IMG/VR virus record: IMGVR_UViG_3300035034_000349
Location: 1 to 62,820 of that record
Reading direction: 5' to 3' (one strand)
Length of the DNA stretch: 62,820 nucleotides
Source of the DNA: a virus
A program made the position numbers and the translations under genes. Under the pieces are notes generated by a model. It did not search any database. It had not been told where the DNA came from and saw only the letters and a list, made by a program, of their open reading frames with translations. Shown piece after piece: positions 1-7,516 of this stretch; positions within the stretch are counted from its first letter, which is position 1; each line of letters begins with the position of its first letter.

Positions 1-170
1 CCAAAAGCCTTATACCAATCATACGGCACACTCTGAAATGCGGCTTTGCCTTGTCCAGTGCCGTTGCAACCCGAAAAAGACGTGCCGCCTCCACAGCCGC
101 CAAATGCAAGCACATATACGCTAGTGTGGCTGCCATAGTTTTGATCTGGATATACTGTGTAAGTTTTCAT
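1..170 (-). CDS. Glycine/cysteine-rich small protein (3' end beyond window)
   Basis: The frame opens with ATG at 170 and runs off the left edge, giving at least 56 residues that begin MKTYTVYPDQNYGS and contain a Gly/Cys-rich stretch (FGGCGGGTSFSGCNGTG). It is the third in a row of short glycine-rich frames on this strand. Its start region (AAAAGGCTAGAATATGAAA) repeats that of the preceding gene, which suggests tandem duplication. No function is recognised; similar Gly-rich small proteins are common and uncharacterised in T4-like phages. Confidence 0.5.
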   Translation of the reverse strand, partial: MKTYTVYPDQNYGSHTSVYVLAFGGCGGGTSFSGCNGTGQGKAAFQSVPYDWYKAF

Positions 171-173
171 ATT

Positions 174-353
174 CTAGCCTTTTCGAACCTGAAAAATGTT
201 CGCGGCCCTTCCCTCTACCAAACCATGAACGATCTTTCCATAACCCTTTCCTCTACCGTTTCCCGAACCGCTATCATCACCAAATTCAGCTATACCGTCT
301 ATATCATATACGGAACTTAACATCATGCCGCCGTGAGTAATATGCTGTTTCAT
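174..353 (-). CDS. Small glycine-rich protein (59 aa)
   Basis: ATG at 353, TAG at 174-176. The product begins MKQHITHGGMM and has a Gly-rich middle (GSGNGRGKGYGK). It ends in VRKG-stop, and the next gene starts 3 bases later. Stop, spacer and start (GGCTAGAATATG) are nearly identical to the junction before it, so these genes look like tandem paralogues. No known domain is seen. The case rests on tandem arrangement and shared composition. Confidence 0.4.
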   Translation of the reverse strand: MKQHITHGGMMLSSVYDIDGIAEFGDDSGSGNGRGKGYGKIVHGLVEGRAANIFQVRKG

Positions 354-543
354 ATTCTAGCCTTTTTTTGAACTCGTCAAATCCACCTGCGGAGCCATTT
401 CCTCTACCGAACCCCCAAGCATCGCCATAACCACGCCCCAAACCGCCGCCGTTTACGTGCGTGCCGTGTCCAAATGAATCAAATCGGTGATTGTAGTAGA
501 TTACCAATTTAGGATATCCACCATATGTTATTAAGGCTTCCAC
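304..543 (-). CDS. Small glycine-rich protein (79 aa; possibly ends earlier)
   Basis: A GTG-initiated frame overlaps the end of the MoxR-like gene by 13 bases. Residues 30-55 are Gly-rich (GGGLGRGYGDAWGFGRGNG). The frame passes through an A7 run at 363-369 and then overlaps the next ATG by 50 bases. With one A fewer it would end FKKG-stop exactly where its paralogue ends VRKG-stop, so the last 19 residues may be an artefact of an indel or of slippage. Start and end are both uncertain and the function is unknown. Confidence 0.35.
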   Translation of the reverse strand: MEALITYGGYPKLVIYYNHRFDSFGHGTHVNGGGLGRGYGDAWGFGRGNGSAGGFDEFKKRLEYETAYYSRRHDVKFRI

Positions 544-1229
544 GAGAATCCGTTTCGGTCTTGAATTTTCTTATGCTTCACCGCTTTGATAAGATCATCT
601 GCCTGTGTTGAACTGCCATTTTCGATATACTTAATTAGCGTCATACCAGCCTTTTTAATAGCCAAGTCTTTCATTCCTGCCTGATATGCAATAATACCTT
701 GTTCTGTATCACGAGGACTATTTTCCAACTCTTTTAAATTTAAATTATATTTTTGATTTAAAAACTCCAAGGCTGGAGCAGGATCGTGAACATAATCCAT
801 AACATAAAAACGATTAAGCAACGGTTGCATAATCTCAGTCAAATGTGGGTTTTCATCGCTCATATTACCTGCTGCAACAACTCGCATCAGTGGATTTCGT
901 ACACCATGCAATTCTCGTTTCTGCACAAGACCATATATGGCGTGAAGAACTTGTGGTGGGGCTTGGTTAATCTCATCGAGAAATAACACAAACGGTTTAT
1001 CCTTTCGAGAGTGAAACCATTGCGGTAGGAGATAGCGAAAACTATCCCCCTCAGCTTGCGGAACACCACCAATATCTTCTGGTAAACACAAAGCCAAAGA
1101 GATTGTAACAACCTCCAGACCTAATTCTGCGCTTGCTTGTTCTACTTGTGCCGTTTTACCCCACCCACTTTTACCGACAAGGAGAATAGGTAAATCATTA
1201 TCAATAGCTAATTTGATCTGATCTTTCAT
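531..1229 (-). CDS. MoxR-type AAA+ ATPase
   Basis: A 232-residue single AAA+ module. Walker A is GKSGWGKT (residues 19-26), Walker B is VLFLDEIN (81-88), and a sensor-1-like AAGN follows near residue 119. This is the MoxR/CobS branch, whose members usually act as ATP-driven remodelling chaperones with a VWA partner. A second, larger member of the branch sits at 45006-46007 next to its VWA partner; this one has no VWA neighbour in view, so its client is unknown. The start has a clear AAAGGA ribosome site. It is the first of the small-gene cluster, downstream of the 101-aa gene. Confidence 0.8.
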   Translation of the reverse strand: MKDQIKLAIDNDLPILLVGKSGWGKTAQVEQASAELGLEVVTISLALCLPEDIGGVPQAEGDSFRYLLPQWFHSRKDKPFVLFLDEINQAPPQVLHAIYGLVQKRELHGVRNPLMRVVAAGNMSDENPHLTEIMQPLLNRFYVMDYVHDPAPALEFLNQKYNLNLKELENSPRDTEQGIIAYQAGMKDLAIKKAGMTLIKYIENGSSTQADDLIKAVKHKKIQDRNGFSWKP

Positions 1230-1244
1230 AATATATTCCTTTGT

Positions 1245-1550
1245 TTATGGTTTTGCAAATTTCGACAGTGTAGGAATAACAGAGTCGTTACATTCTACAA
1301 CCTGAGCAACATCTGTAATAATTGTTTCTTTTTCAATAAGTGTAATAGAACCGCCTGTTACATCACCATTTGCCAAAGAGTGAAACGCTCCGTGAGACTT
1401 GTCTGAATATTCCCAGCTTGGGCAAAAAAAGCTTCCTGCCTCGAATAGAATAGCAGTGCCTTCCATTCCTGCACAACGTCCTACATTAATACCCGAACCA
1501 ATTCCGCGAACTGCAACTGATTTACCAATAAATTTATCTGTAATAGCCAT
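1245..1550 (-). CDS. Conserved-looking hypothetical protein (101 aa)
   Basis: ATG at 1550 is preceded by AAGGAAA. The protein is compact, without membrane segment or signal peptide, rich in Gly and beta-type residues (GIGSGINVGRCAGMEGTAILF), and holds four scattered cysteines without a metal-binding spacing. It has its own host-type promoter at 1586-1613 and is followed 15 bases later by the MoxR-like ATPase, so the two are probably co-transcribed. No family is recognised. Confidence 0.6.
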   Translation of the reverse strand: MAITDKFIGKSVAVRGIGSGINVGRCAGMEGTAILFEAGSFFCPSWEYSDKSHGAFHSLANGDVTGGSITLIEKETIITDVAQVVECNDSVIPTLSKFAKP

Positions 1551-1585
1551 AGTGTTAGTTTCCTTTTCATTGTTAATATCATTCT

Positions 1586-1613
1586 ATTATAATCAATTGT
1601 AGTATAAAGTCAA
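1586..1613 (-). promoter_or_regulatory. Host-type promoter (early)
   Basis: Minus-strand TTGACT (1608-1613), 16-base spacer, TATAAT (1586-1591), about 36 bases upstream of the 101-aa gene. Confidence 0.7.
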
Positions 1614-1620
1614 GCTATAT

Positions 1621-1897
1621 TTAAAAATTAAATGAAGTTTCTTCGTAGTTATCACAGGTTATACACAGAGCGTATTGACCCTTATTTAAAATATTAAGTT
1701 TTGTTCCACAACAATCGCAATGGTCTGTCATACTTAAATAGTATGCGTAAGGATCAGCACACGCTTCATATGGTGGATACTTATCGAATAGTGTGTGGTA
1801 CAAATCCACAAAAGCGGCATTAAGCTTGGCAACTTCATATTTAAAGGAAGTGGAATTTCTTTGATTTAAGAATTTCGAAGTATTTGTTAGTCTTCAT
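1621..1897 (-). CDS. Zinc-ribbon-like small protein, split by a +1 frameshift
   Basis: ATG at 1897 (6 bases after the GIY-YIG stop) opens an 18-codon frame, MKTNKYFEILKSKKFHFL, stopped by TAA at 1841-1843. Reading one base forward at CTT-TAA restores an open frame that runs to 1621 and ends with CDCC and CITC pairs typical of a zinc ribbon. The joined product would be 91 residues. CTT-T is the slip used in bacterial prfB, but no upstream SD-like stimulator is visible. The alternatives are a sequencing indel, a decayed gene, or initiation at GTG 1809 giving a 62-residue protein. Confidence 0.5.
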
Positions 1898-1902
1898 TGA
1901 CT

Positions 1903-2370
1903 TTAATCTCTAGGTTTTTCATAGCGTAATAATTCCTCTATTAATAATGATCTTTTCTCATCAAATACTCTTTTAGGTGTAAAGTATCTTGAAAGTATAT
2001 TATCATTATAATACAACTTATTGCCAGACTTGTCAAGTGTTTCTAAAACATTTAATTGAAATTGTAATTTAGTTTCACTAAAATTAACTTGACCCTTTGA
2101 TTCGTGTAGAGACAATATCTCACGCTTGAAAGAGTCTTGTCCTATAGTCTTTATATCTTCTAATAAAGGCTTACACGATCCGTAATAAGTCTTCCAGTCT
2201 GATTCAAGTTTTTGTCTACGCTTCTTGCCTTTGACTTTACGTACAGACCAGAAATATTTTCTGCCTACATAAAGTTTACCAGTCTTCAGATTTGTAATAA
2301 GATATACAAACCCATAATAGTCTGATATAAGCGTTTCGTCAAATTCTTTATTATTAAATAACCACGTCAT
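1903..2370 (-). CDS. GIY-YIG family endonuclease (probable free-standing homing endonuclease)
   Basis: A 155-residue protein whose N-terminal third carries the GIY-YIG core: YGFVYLITNLKTGKLYVGRK (about residues 18-37) followed by basic residues. This family cleaves DNA and, as free-standing phage genes, usually acts as a homing endonuclease. No DNA-binding C-terminal module is recognised. It sits between small genes, and its start lies behind a 9-bp hairpin that overlaps a late promoter and its own ribosome site (2377-2402), the arrangement known for T4 I-TevI. Confidence 0.8.
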   Translation of the reverse strand: MTWLFNNKEFDETLISDYYGFVYLITNLKTGKLYVGRKYFWSVRKVKGKKRRQKLESDWKTYYGSCKPLLEDIKTIGQDSFKREILSLHESKGQVNFSETKLQFQLNVLETLDKSGNKLYYNDNILSRYFTPKRVFDEKRSLLIEELLRYEKPRD

Positions 2371-2376
2371 AGAAAA

Positions 2377-2402
2377 ACTCCTCTACATATTTATAGAGGA
2401 GT
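2377..2402 (-). promoter_or_regulatory. RBS-sequestering hairpin overlapping a late promoter
   Basis: The minus strand reads ACTCCTCTA, an 8-base loop, then TAGAGGAGT: a perfect 9-bp stem whose 3' arm contains the GAGGAG ribosome site 7 bases before the ATG at 2370. TATAAATA (2395-2388) lies across the end of the 5' arm and the loop, so late transcripts should start inside the 3' arm, near 2382, and cannot form the hairpin. Read-through early transcripts would be folded and silent. Confidence 0.75.
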
Positions 2403-2426
2403 CTTGTATAGCATATGTTATATTGT

Positions 2427-2651
2427 TTATCTACCGCGTCTACGCCAACGGACAATATCAAATTCTGCCTTAGTCTTTTTGCCAGTTTGACGATCTTCTG
2501 AAGCCTGTTTCAAGTCTTCTTTAGGCTCTTTAACTTCTTTAGCTTTAACTGGTTTTTCAACCTTTGTTTTAGTCTTTTTAGTTTTTGTAGCCTTTTTAGG
2601 CGTTTCAATAGGCTCTTCAACCTTTACAACTTCTTCTTCGTTACTATCCAT
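2427..2651 (-). CDS. Lys/Glu-rich low-complexity protein (74 aa)
   Basis: The first two thirds alternate acidic and basic repeats (KKATKTKKTKTKVEKPVKAK), and the C-terminus is strongly basic (VRWRRRGR). No fold is expected for most of it; it could bind nucleic acid or be packaged in the head. A late promoter (2682-2689) and an AAAGGATAT ribosome site precede the ATG. Function unknown. Confidence 0.55.
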   Translation of the reverse strand: MDSNEEEVVKVEEPIETPKKATKTKKTKTKVEKPVKAKEVKEPKEDLKQASEDRQTGKKTKAEFDIVRWRRRGR

Positions 2652-2681
2652 TTTTGATATCCTTTAATTCGATTATGTATA

Positions 2682-2689
2682 TATTTATA
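2682..2689 (-). promoter_or_regulatory. T4-type late promoter TATAAATA
   Basis: TATAAATA on the minus strand about 30 bases upstream of the Lys/Glu-rich gene. It overlaps the stop codon of the small zinc-ribbon gene. Confidence 0.6.
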
Positions 2690-2828
2690 CAACTTCAATA
2701 TTTTCACTACCACAAAAAGAACAAAATAGAATCTCTTTTTCAAGTCTCTCTTTATGGTCTAAATCATCGGCATAGACTTCTAACTCTTCGCCACAATCAT
2801 GACAGATTACACTAAACTTTATGGACAT
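2685..2828 (-). CDS. Small zinc-ribbon protein (47 aa)
   Basis: ATG at 2828, TAA at 2685. The protein starts MSIKFSVICHDCGEELEV and has CHDC near residue 9 and CSFC near residue 36, a four-cysteine zinc-ribbon layout. It overlaps the dCMP deaminase stop by 17 bases, which suggests translational coupling. Small phage zinc ribbons of this kind often bind nucleic acid or transcription proteins, but nothing more specific can be said. Confidence 0.65.
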   Translation of the reverse strand: MSIKFSVICHDCGEELEVYADDLDHKERLEKEILFCSFCGSENIEVV

Positions 2829-3216
2829 ATATACCACACTTTATTAAATGATTAAGACCCTTCTCGCAACGATATTTATTGCTATAATATAAACCTGTAA
2901 TACCACAATTTACCAGAATCTTTGCACACTCTAAGCATGGGCTATGTGTTAAAAAGACTGTAGAATCTTCTGAAGATATGGTACTCTTTGCAAGCTTTGC
3001 AATCATATTTGCCTCTGCATGAATAACCACTTCGTTTGTAGTATTATCGGAGTCTTCACAGACATTTGACCAGTTTGGTGGAGTTCCGTTATAACCGAGG
3101 CTAATAATTTGATTATCTTTTACACACACTGCCCCAACTTGAAGTCTAAGTGCATAAGACTGTTTTGAGACTCTATGGGCAATATCCATATATAAGGCTA
3201 TGTCACGATCTTTCAA
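2812..3216 (-). CDS. cd: dCMP deaminase
   Basis: A 134-residue cytidine/deoxycytidylate deaminase fold. The zinc site is HAE (66-68) plus PCLEC (93-97), with SLGYNGTPP just before it as in phage dCMP deaminases. The reaction is dCMP to dUMP, feeding thymidylate synthase at 8012. The start used is TTG at 3216 with GAAAGG 9 bases upstream; the ATG at residue 10 has no ribosome site but would keep the whole domain. The first bases overlap the preceding 52-aa gene. Confidence 0.85.
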   Translation of the reverse strand: MKDRDIALYMDIAHRVSKQSYALRLQVGAVCVKDNQIISLGYNGTPPNWSNVCEDSDNTTNEVVIHAEANMIAKLAKSTISSEDSTVFLTHSPCLECAKILVNCGITGLYYSNKYRCEKGLNHLIKCGIYVHKV

Positions 3217-3361
3217 GATGTAATGCCTTTCGTATATTTTGTTTTAGTCTTGCGCGCCCACGCGGGTCTTGTAAAAGTTTTCTGATATCATATGACATTT
3301 TACCAGAATTGCTAACCTTTATAAATCCGCGCCTTACGCCGTATCTCAAAAATGTATCCAT
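3203..3361 (-). CDS. Small basic hypothetical protein (52 aa)
   Basis: ATG at 3361, TGA at 3203-3205. The product begins MDTFLRYGVRRGF and is basic throughout (GRARLKQNIRKALHLERS at the end). It overlaps dCMP deaminase by 14 bases and lies 4 bases downstream of the 122-aa gene, filling an otherwise empty 150-base gap. The tight packing is the main support. Function unknown. Confidence 0.5.
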   Translation of the reverse strand: MDTFLRYGVRRGFIKVSNSGKMSYDIRKLLQDPRGRARLKQNIRKALHLERS

Positions 3362-3364
3362 ACT

Positions 3365-3733
3365 CTACCACGAAGCCTGATAGAAGACTTTATCGCCATC
3401 GTGTTTGACAGCCGCAAGAGCCTCTTTAAATGCTTCTAAGTCTTGGGCTTTCTGTGCCAATGCGTATTTACGCTCATCTTTATCAGCACTATCTACACTT
3501 GCACTTTGTCCGAAAAAGAAGCCTGAAGTTTGTGGCAATTTATCTTCACTAATGGCTTTTAGAGTCTGTTCAATGTCTTCAGCCGTAAGTGGGATTTTTT
3601 GACACTCATCAACACCAGCGGCAAAACTCTTAACAATAAAACCGTGAAGGTTTGGATGCTTGCGCCAATAAGAAAGCTCAGTCTTCATTAAGTCTTCGGT
3701 AGACTCTTTAAACATATACATATCTAATCCCAT
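3365..3733 (-). CDS. Conserved phage protein of the MGLDMY type (122 aa)
   Basis: The N-terminus MGLDMYMF, the motif ELSYWRKHPNLHGF and the C-terminal VFYQASW resemble an uncharacterised family found in many phages and plasmids. No enzyme motif is visible. It has its own host-type promoter (3765-3795) and starts the small operon leading to dCMP deaminase. The family recognition is from memory of its signature ends; the function is unknown. Confidence 0.65.
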   Translation of the reverse strand: MGLDMYMFKESTEDLMKTELSYWRKHPNLHGFIVKSFAAGVDECQKIPLTAEDIEQTLKAISEDKLPQTSGFFFGQSASVDSADKDERKYALAQKAQDLEAFKEALAAVKHDGDKVFYQASW

Positions 3734-3764
3734 AATAATAAACTTTCTCTAATTGTTTCTATAC

Positions 3765-3795
3765 ATTATAGTATCATATTATATAAGTTTGTCAA
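3765..3795 (-). promoter_or_regulatory. Host-type promoter (early)
   Basis: Minus-strand TTGACA (3790-3795) with TACTAT at 16-base spacing (3768-3773), overlapping a TATAAT at 19. It lies between the repeat cassette behind NrdA and the 122-aa gene. Confidence 0.6.
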
Positions 3796-3798
3796 GAT

Positions 3799-3884
3799 AA
3801 AATTCGTCTTTTTTTATCGTTTAATATCAGATAGTTACAGAGACAAAAATCATTTAAAATTCACTTATGGTACTACCCTACCAT
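3799..3884 (-). repeat. Terminator/leader repeat, copy A
   Basis: One of three copies of an ~85-base intergenic cassette (others 14371-14461 and 41068-41159), all in the same orientation relative to transcription. It begins at the NrdA stop with a hairpin (ATGGTA / TACCAT, 3867-3884), then a T-rich stretch, a conserved block around GTCTCTGTAACTATCTGAT, and a TAAACGATAAAAAA tail. This copy has the shortest stem (6 bp). Confidence 0.75.
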
Positions 3885-5992
3885 CACGCTTCACAAGACT
3901 TACAACCCTGTGTTTTTTGTCTGGCAAGTTGCTGTGATGCATTCATATTATACTGATAATACAATGTCTTAACACCTAATTGCCACGCCATAAGATACAA
4001 TTTGTTAATTTCTTTAGGATGCATATCAGGATCAATCATAATGTTTAAAGATTGTCCTTGATCTATGTGTGGTTGTCTAATCGCCGCCTGATTAATAATA
4101 GACTCTGGAGAAATTTCATATATAGTCTTAAATACATTTCTTTCATGCTCAGACAAGAATCCAATATGCTGAACCGAACCGTCTGCATCTCTAATAGAAT
4201 CCCAAGTATTTCTATTGTCTTGATTATATTTCTGTAAAACTTTCTTTAGATACTTATTCTTAACGGTTGTCTCACTCTTCGCAAGACTCTTTACATAATA
4301 GTTAGAAAACTCTGGTTCGATTCCCATAGAGACTTGTTCTAGGATCGCCGAAGAACTCTTTGTGGGGGCGACTGCCGTTAGTGTTGTATTTCGTCTCCCG
4401 TATCCTGCCAGCACCTCAGGCTCGCCCCACCATTCTGCCATATCGCGTGAAGCTGTCCATGCGCGTTCGTTAATAGTCTCAAACAATTCTTTATTAATGT
4501 CTGAAGCCTCTTCAGACTCAAACGCAATTGATTTAGACTGTAAATATGAGTGCCAGCCTAGTACACCCAAACCCAAGGCGCGGTGATTCTTCGCAAATTT
4601 TAGTACACGCTTCATAAAGTATTGGACTTCTGGAGTCATTTGTTCGACTTTATCAATAAACTCTGTAACAACCGTGTCAAGGAATATAGTCATAGTCTCT
4701 ACAGCGTCTGTATTTTTCCAATCATCGTAATACAAAGCATTCATAGACGATAAGACACATACAAAAGACTCGTCTTTGTTTGACGGTAAGGCAATCTCGG
4801 AACAATTATGCACCAGTATATTATTAGCGTAAAAGTTATGATTATCCTTAACAGTAATATCATAGACTGGTGTAGGCTGTACGCTAAGTTTTACTATTTT
4901 ATAAGCGCGTTGGAAACTTGAAGAGTCTGAAGAAAGGAGAGTATCGTCTAGTAACAATTCATCTGCACGAACATAGCCCCTATTTCCAGTGAATATTTTG
5001 TGGTTTCCAGTACACTCTAATAGTTTATCATAAGCACTATAAATCTGAAACAACTCTTCCACTACATCAGTTTTAGCTGAGACTTCAACCTCTTTCCATT
5101 CCGATTTTTCAGTCTCTGTATTATACGAAAGTGTGTAAATAGGCTGAGTAAATAATTGAAGATTGAAGAAAAGGTCGAATAAGTCAATATCCATTTCAAA
5201 CTCAGAGTCCAGATATTTCAACTTCAGTGTAGTGTCGCCTTTAACACACATATTCGATGCATAGATTTTCATATTCTTATTTTTATACACATCCACCGTA
5301 TTGTTATTTACATTGTCTGTGAAGAATACGTAAGGATACCCAGCCTCGGTGCGATTTTGAATAACCTTAGCCCATCTACGTCTATTCTCGGTATTACCAT
5401 CAATCATATCATTTAAGAATGTATCTGTAACTGTCACACCATTTGTTAGAGTCTGAATAGCATGTCCGTCACTACCAAAGCCTACAAATTCATCGAAGTC
5501 ACCGTGTTCAATAGGCAAATATGGTGTAAAGAATCCTCTACGAACTGAGCCTTGTGATACAATGTCTGTAAGCTTATCAAACAGTTCCATAAAATGCACA
5601 GCCCCAAAAGACTTTCCATAATCTTTGATATCCGCGCCGCGCTGTCTTAATTCTCCGATATAGCCTGAACAGCCCCCGCCAAACTTACTAAGCATACCAA
5701 CTTCTGAAACAGTATATAGAATAGAGTCCATAGAGTCTCCAATCCATGAACCAAAACAGGAAACAGGCAAGCCACGATCTGTAGCATAATTGGACCATAC
5801 GGGTGAAGATAATGAATACCAGCCTTTACTCATATAAGAATAAAACTTATCGGCAAAGCCTTTAATACCAGTTAAGACTTCGGCATGGTCTGCAATAATA
5901 CGAACCCTCTCTTCAACCGTCAAGCCATCGGGAAGATATCCCCTACTTAAAAATTGGCGAGTCTCTTCGTTAGCCCATTTGAACTTTGTCAT
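3884..5992 (-). CDS. nrdA: Ribonucleotide reductase class I large subunit, intein-containing
   Basis: A 702-residue precursor of the NrdA alpha chain, which makes dNDPs from NDPs. The extein (554 aa after intein removal) keeps C79, N247, the radical cysteine C397 followed by E399, C412, a YY pair near the end, and the C-terminal reducible pair C697/C700. A 148-residue mini-intein (249-396) sits immediately before the radical cysteine. The usual N-terminal ATP-cone of NrdA is missing; one is found instead on NrdB. The gene follows nrdB by 14 bases and ends in repeat copy A, a probable terminator. Confidence 0.95.
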   Translation of the reverse strand: MTKFKWANEETRQFLSRGYLPDGLTVEERVRIIADHAEVLTGIKGFADKFYSYMSKGWYSLSSPVWSNYATDRGLPVSCFGSWIGDSMDSILYTVSEVGMLSKFGGGCSGYIGELRQRGADIKDYGKSFGAVHFMELFDKLTDIVSQGSVRRGFFTPYLPIEHGDFDEFVGFGSDGHAIQTLTNGVTVTDTFLNDMIDGNTENRRRWAKVIQNRTEAGYPYVFFTDNVNNNTVDVYKNKNMKIYASNMCVKGDTTLKLKYLDSEFEMDIDLFDLFFNLQLFTQPIYTLSYNTETEKSEWKEVEVSAKTDVVEELFQIYSAYDKLLECTGNHKIFTGNRGYVRADELLLDDTLLSSDSSSFQRAYKIVKLSVQPTPVYDITVKDNHNFYANNILVHNCSEIALPSNKDESFVCVLSSMNALYYDDWKNTDAVETMTIFLDTVVTEFIDKVEQMTPEVQYFMKRVLKFAKNHRALGLGVLGWHSYLQSKSIAFESEEASDINKELFETINERAWTASRDMAEWWGEPEVLAGYGRRNTTLTAVAPTKSSSAILEQVSMGIEPEFSNYYVKSLAKSETTVKNKYLKKVLQKYNQDNRNTWDSIRDADGSVQHIGFLSEHERNVFKTIYEISPESIINQAAIRQPHIDQGQSLNIMIDPDMHPKEINKLYLMAWQLGVKTLYYQYNMNASQQLARQKTQGCKSCEA
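4805..5248 (-). mobile_element. NrdA mini-intein (148 aa)
   Basis: Block A starts CVKGDTTLK, block B holds GNHKIF, and the C-terminal block is VYDITVKDNHNFYA...LVHN followed by Cys. There is no room for a homing endonuclease domain. The insertion point splits the conserved N-x-C-x-E active-site motif, so no functional reductase exists before splicing. Confidence 0.92.
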
Positions 5993-6006
5993 GTAATTAT
6001 CTTTCT

Positions 6007-7257
6007 TTAAAATAAGTCGTCTTCTGTGATAGACTTTGATCTTTTTGTGTATGAGGTGTTTCTAGTATTGAAAAAGTCTGTATTCTTTGTTACAGAGATT
6101 TCATCGGTAAACCATTCTGTCTGTTCTATTAAAGACTCATCAAGTCCAAAAATAGCCTTGCAACCAATAGCAACCAAAGACTGGTTAAGCCTGAGTTTAA
6201 CGTATTCAAGTGTAACAGCTTTTGGTATGATTGTCAAGTCTCCTTTTTCATAAATCCACTCTACGACCTCTTTTTCTGCATCATATGCCTGATATGCAAT
6301 CTCTTTAATATAATCAACTAACTCATCATCAAACCAGTCGGGGTTCTCTCTTTTAATGATATTAACCAAATCAAAGCCGAACATTGCATGAATATTCTCT
6401 TCTTTACTCGTAGCAGATACGGCGTTGGCAATTCCCTTTAGTTTATTATCATGTTTCTTAAATGACATCATGATAATAAACTGACTGAAGAGTGACACAT
6501 TCTCTATGAACATTGAAAAGAGTATGATAGTCTCGAAGAAGTCTTTGTTATCCGTTGCTTTTGAGTTTTTATTTACTTTTTCAAGATACTTAATTCTCTT
6601 ATCAATACACGGAACATTCTTCAAGTCTGTGAAACGATCATTAAGTCCAAGCTTTTCCAGCAACTCTGAGTAAGCGTCTTTATGCCTAACTTCAGACTCT
6701 GCAAAAGTGTCGCCTACGTCTGTGATCTCAGGCTTAGGAAGCTTATCGCCAATTCTACCCCAGAATTTCTTTACAGCATTTTCAATCTGTGAAATGGCTA
6801 ACATAGAGCGTATTACAGCCTCACGTTCCTTTTCATTCATATGAACTTTAATGTCTTGAATATCTGAATCATAATTGAACTCTGTGTGAATCCAATAAGA
6901 ATGGCGAATCGCTGTGACATACTCCATTAATTCTGGGTATTCATAAGGCTTAATATTTGCGCGATATCTAAAAATATCTGGTTTATTTGCGTCCCTATAT
7001 GTAATATACTCACGCGCAATGTCATACAGTTTTGCATCCATAAGCGAATGTTCAACCAAAGTATGAATTTGATCTACATGCGGCTTGACAGTTTTCCAGT
7101 CTTTAAGCTTTCGTAAGACTCTATTCTTGATCTTTGTAGCAGTCTTTAAAGATTCTTCATCGTTGATATCAGAATCCATAGCCCTTAAAATTGCATACAC
7201 AATTTTATCAGGATTAAAGACCACTTCAGTATTATTTCTTTTAATTACATATTCCAA
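6007..7257 (-). CDS. nrdB: Ribonucleotide reductase small subunit with N-terminal ATP-cone
   Basis: Residues 1-88 are an ATP-cone (VIKRNNTEVVFNPDKI at the start, AREYITYRD at the end), the allosteric dATP/ATP switch normally found on NrdA. Residues ~100-416 are the ferritin-like radical subunit: E189-V-R-H192 with Y196 four residues on as the likely radical tyrosine, E252, and E287-N-I-H290 as iron ligands. NrdB-borne ATP-cones are a known but uncommon arrangement in which the beta chain oligomerises in response to dATP. The neighbours are nrdA and glutaredoxin, one operon. Confidence 0.93.
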   Translation of the reverse strand: MEYVIKRNNTEVVFNPDKIVYAILRAMDSDINDEESLKTATKIKNRVLRKLKDWKTVKPHVDQIHTLVEHSLMDAKLYDIAREYITYRDANKPDIFRYRANIKPYEYPELMEYVTAIRHSYWIHTEFNYDSDIQDIKVHMNEKEREAVIRSMLAISQIENAVKKFWGRIGDKLPKPEITDVGDTFAESEVRHKDAYSELLEKLGLNDRFTDLKNVPCIDKRIKYLEKVNKNSKATDNKDFFETIILFSMFIENVSLFSQFIIMMSFKKHDNKLKGIANAVSATSKEENIHAMFGFDLVNIIKRENPDWFDDELVDYIKEIAYQAYDAEKEVVEWIYEKGDLTIIPKAVTLEYVKLRLNQSLVAIGCKAIFGLDESLIEQTEWFTDEISVTKNTDFFNTRNTSYTKRSKSITEDDLF

Positions 7258-7258
7258 A

Positions 7259-7486
7259 TTATTTACTCTTCAATTTCTGTAGTTTATCAATATCAAAGCC
7301 TGACCAATGGTTATGACCATTTACCACAACTGGCATAGATTTATAACCTAGTGCCAAGACTGTTTTTAACCCTGCGGGGTCTTTCGTAACATCAACCTTC
7401 GTGTATGGTATGGCATTATTTTTTAAATAGTTTTCGGTTGCGGTGCATTGTGGACAAGCAACTTTTCCATAAACAATAAGCGTCAT
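7259..7486 (-). CDS. Glutaredoxin / NrdH-like redoxin
   Basis: A 75-residue thioredoxin fold with the active site C11-P-Q-C14 and the cis-proline stretch KSMPVVV. It ends 1 base before nrdB, so it is the probable dithiol donor for the phage reductase. A late-type motif TATAAATA lies upstream at 7517-7524 and AAAGGA precedes the ATG. Confidence 0.88.
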   Translation of the reverse strand: MTLIVYGKVACPQCTATENYLKNNAIPYTKVDVTKDPAGLKTVLALGYKSMPVVVNGHNHWSGFDIDKLQKLKSK

Positions 7487-7516
7487 GGCGTATCCTTTGT
7501 GTGTTCTGTGAAAGTT

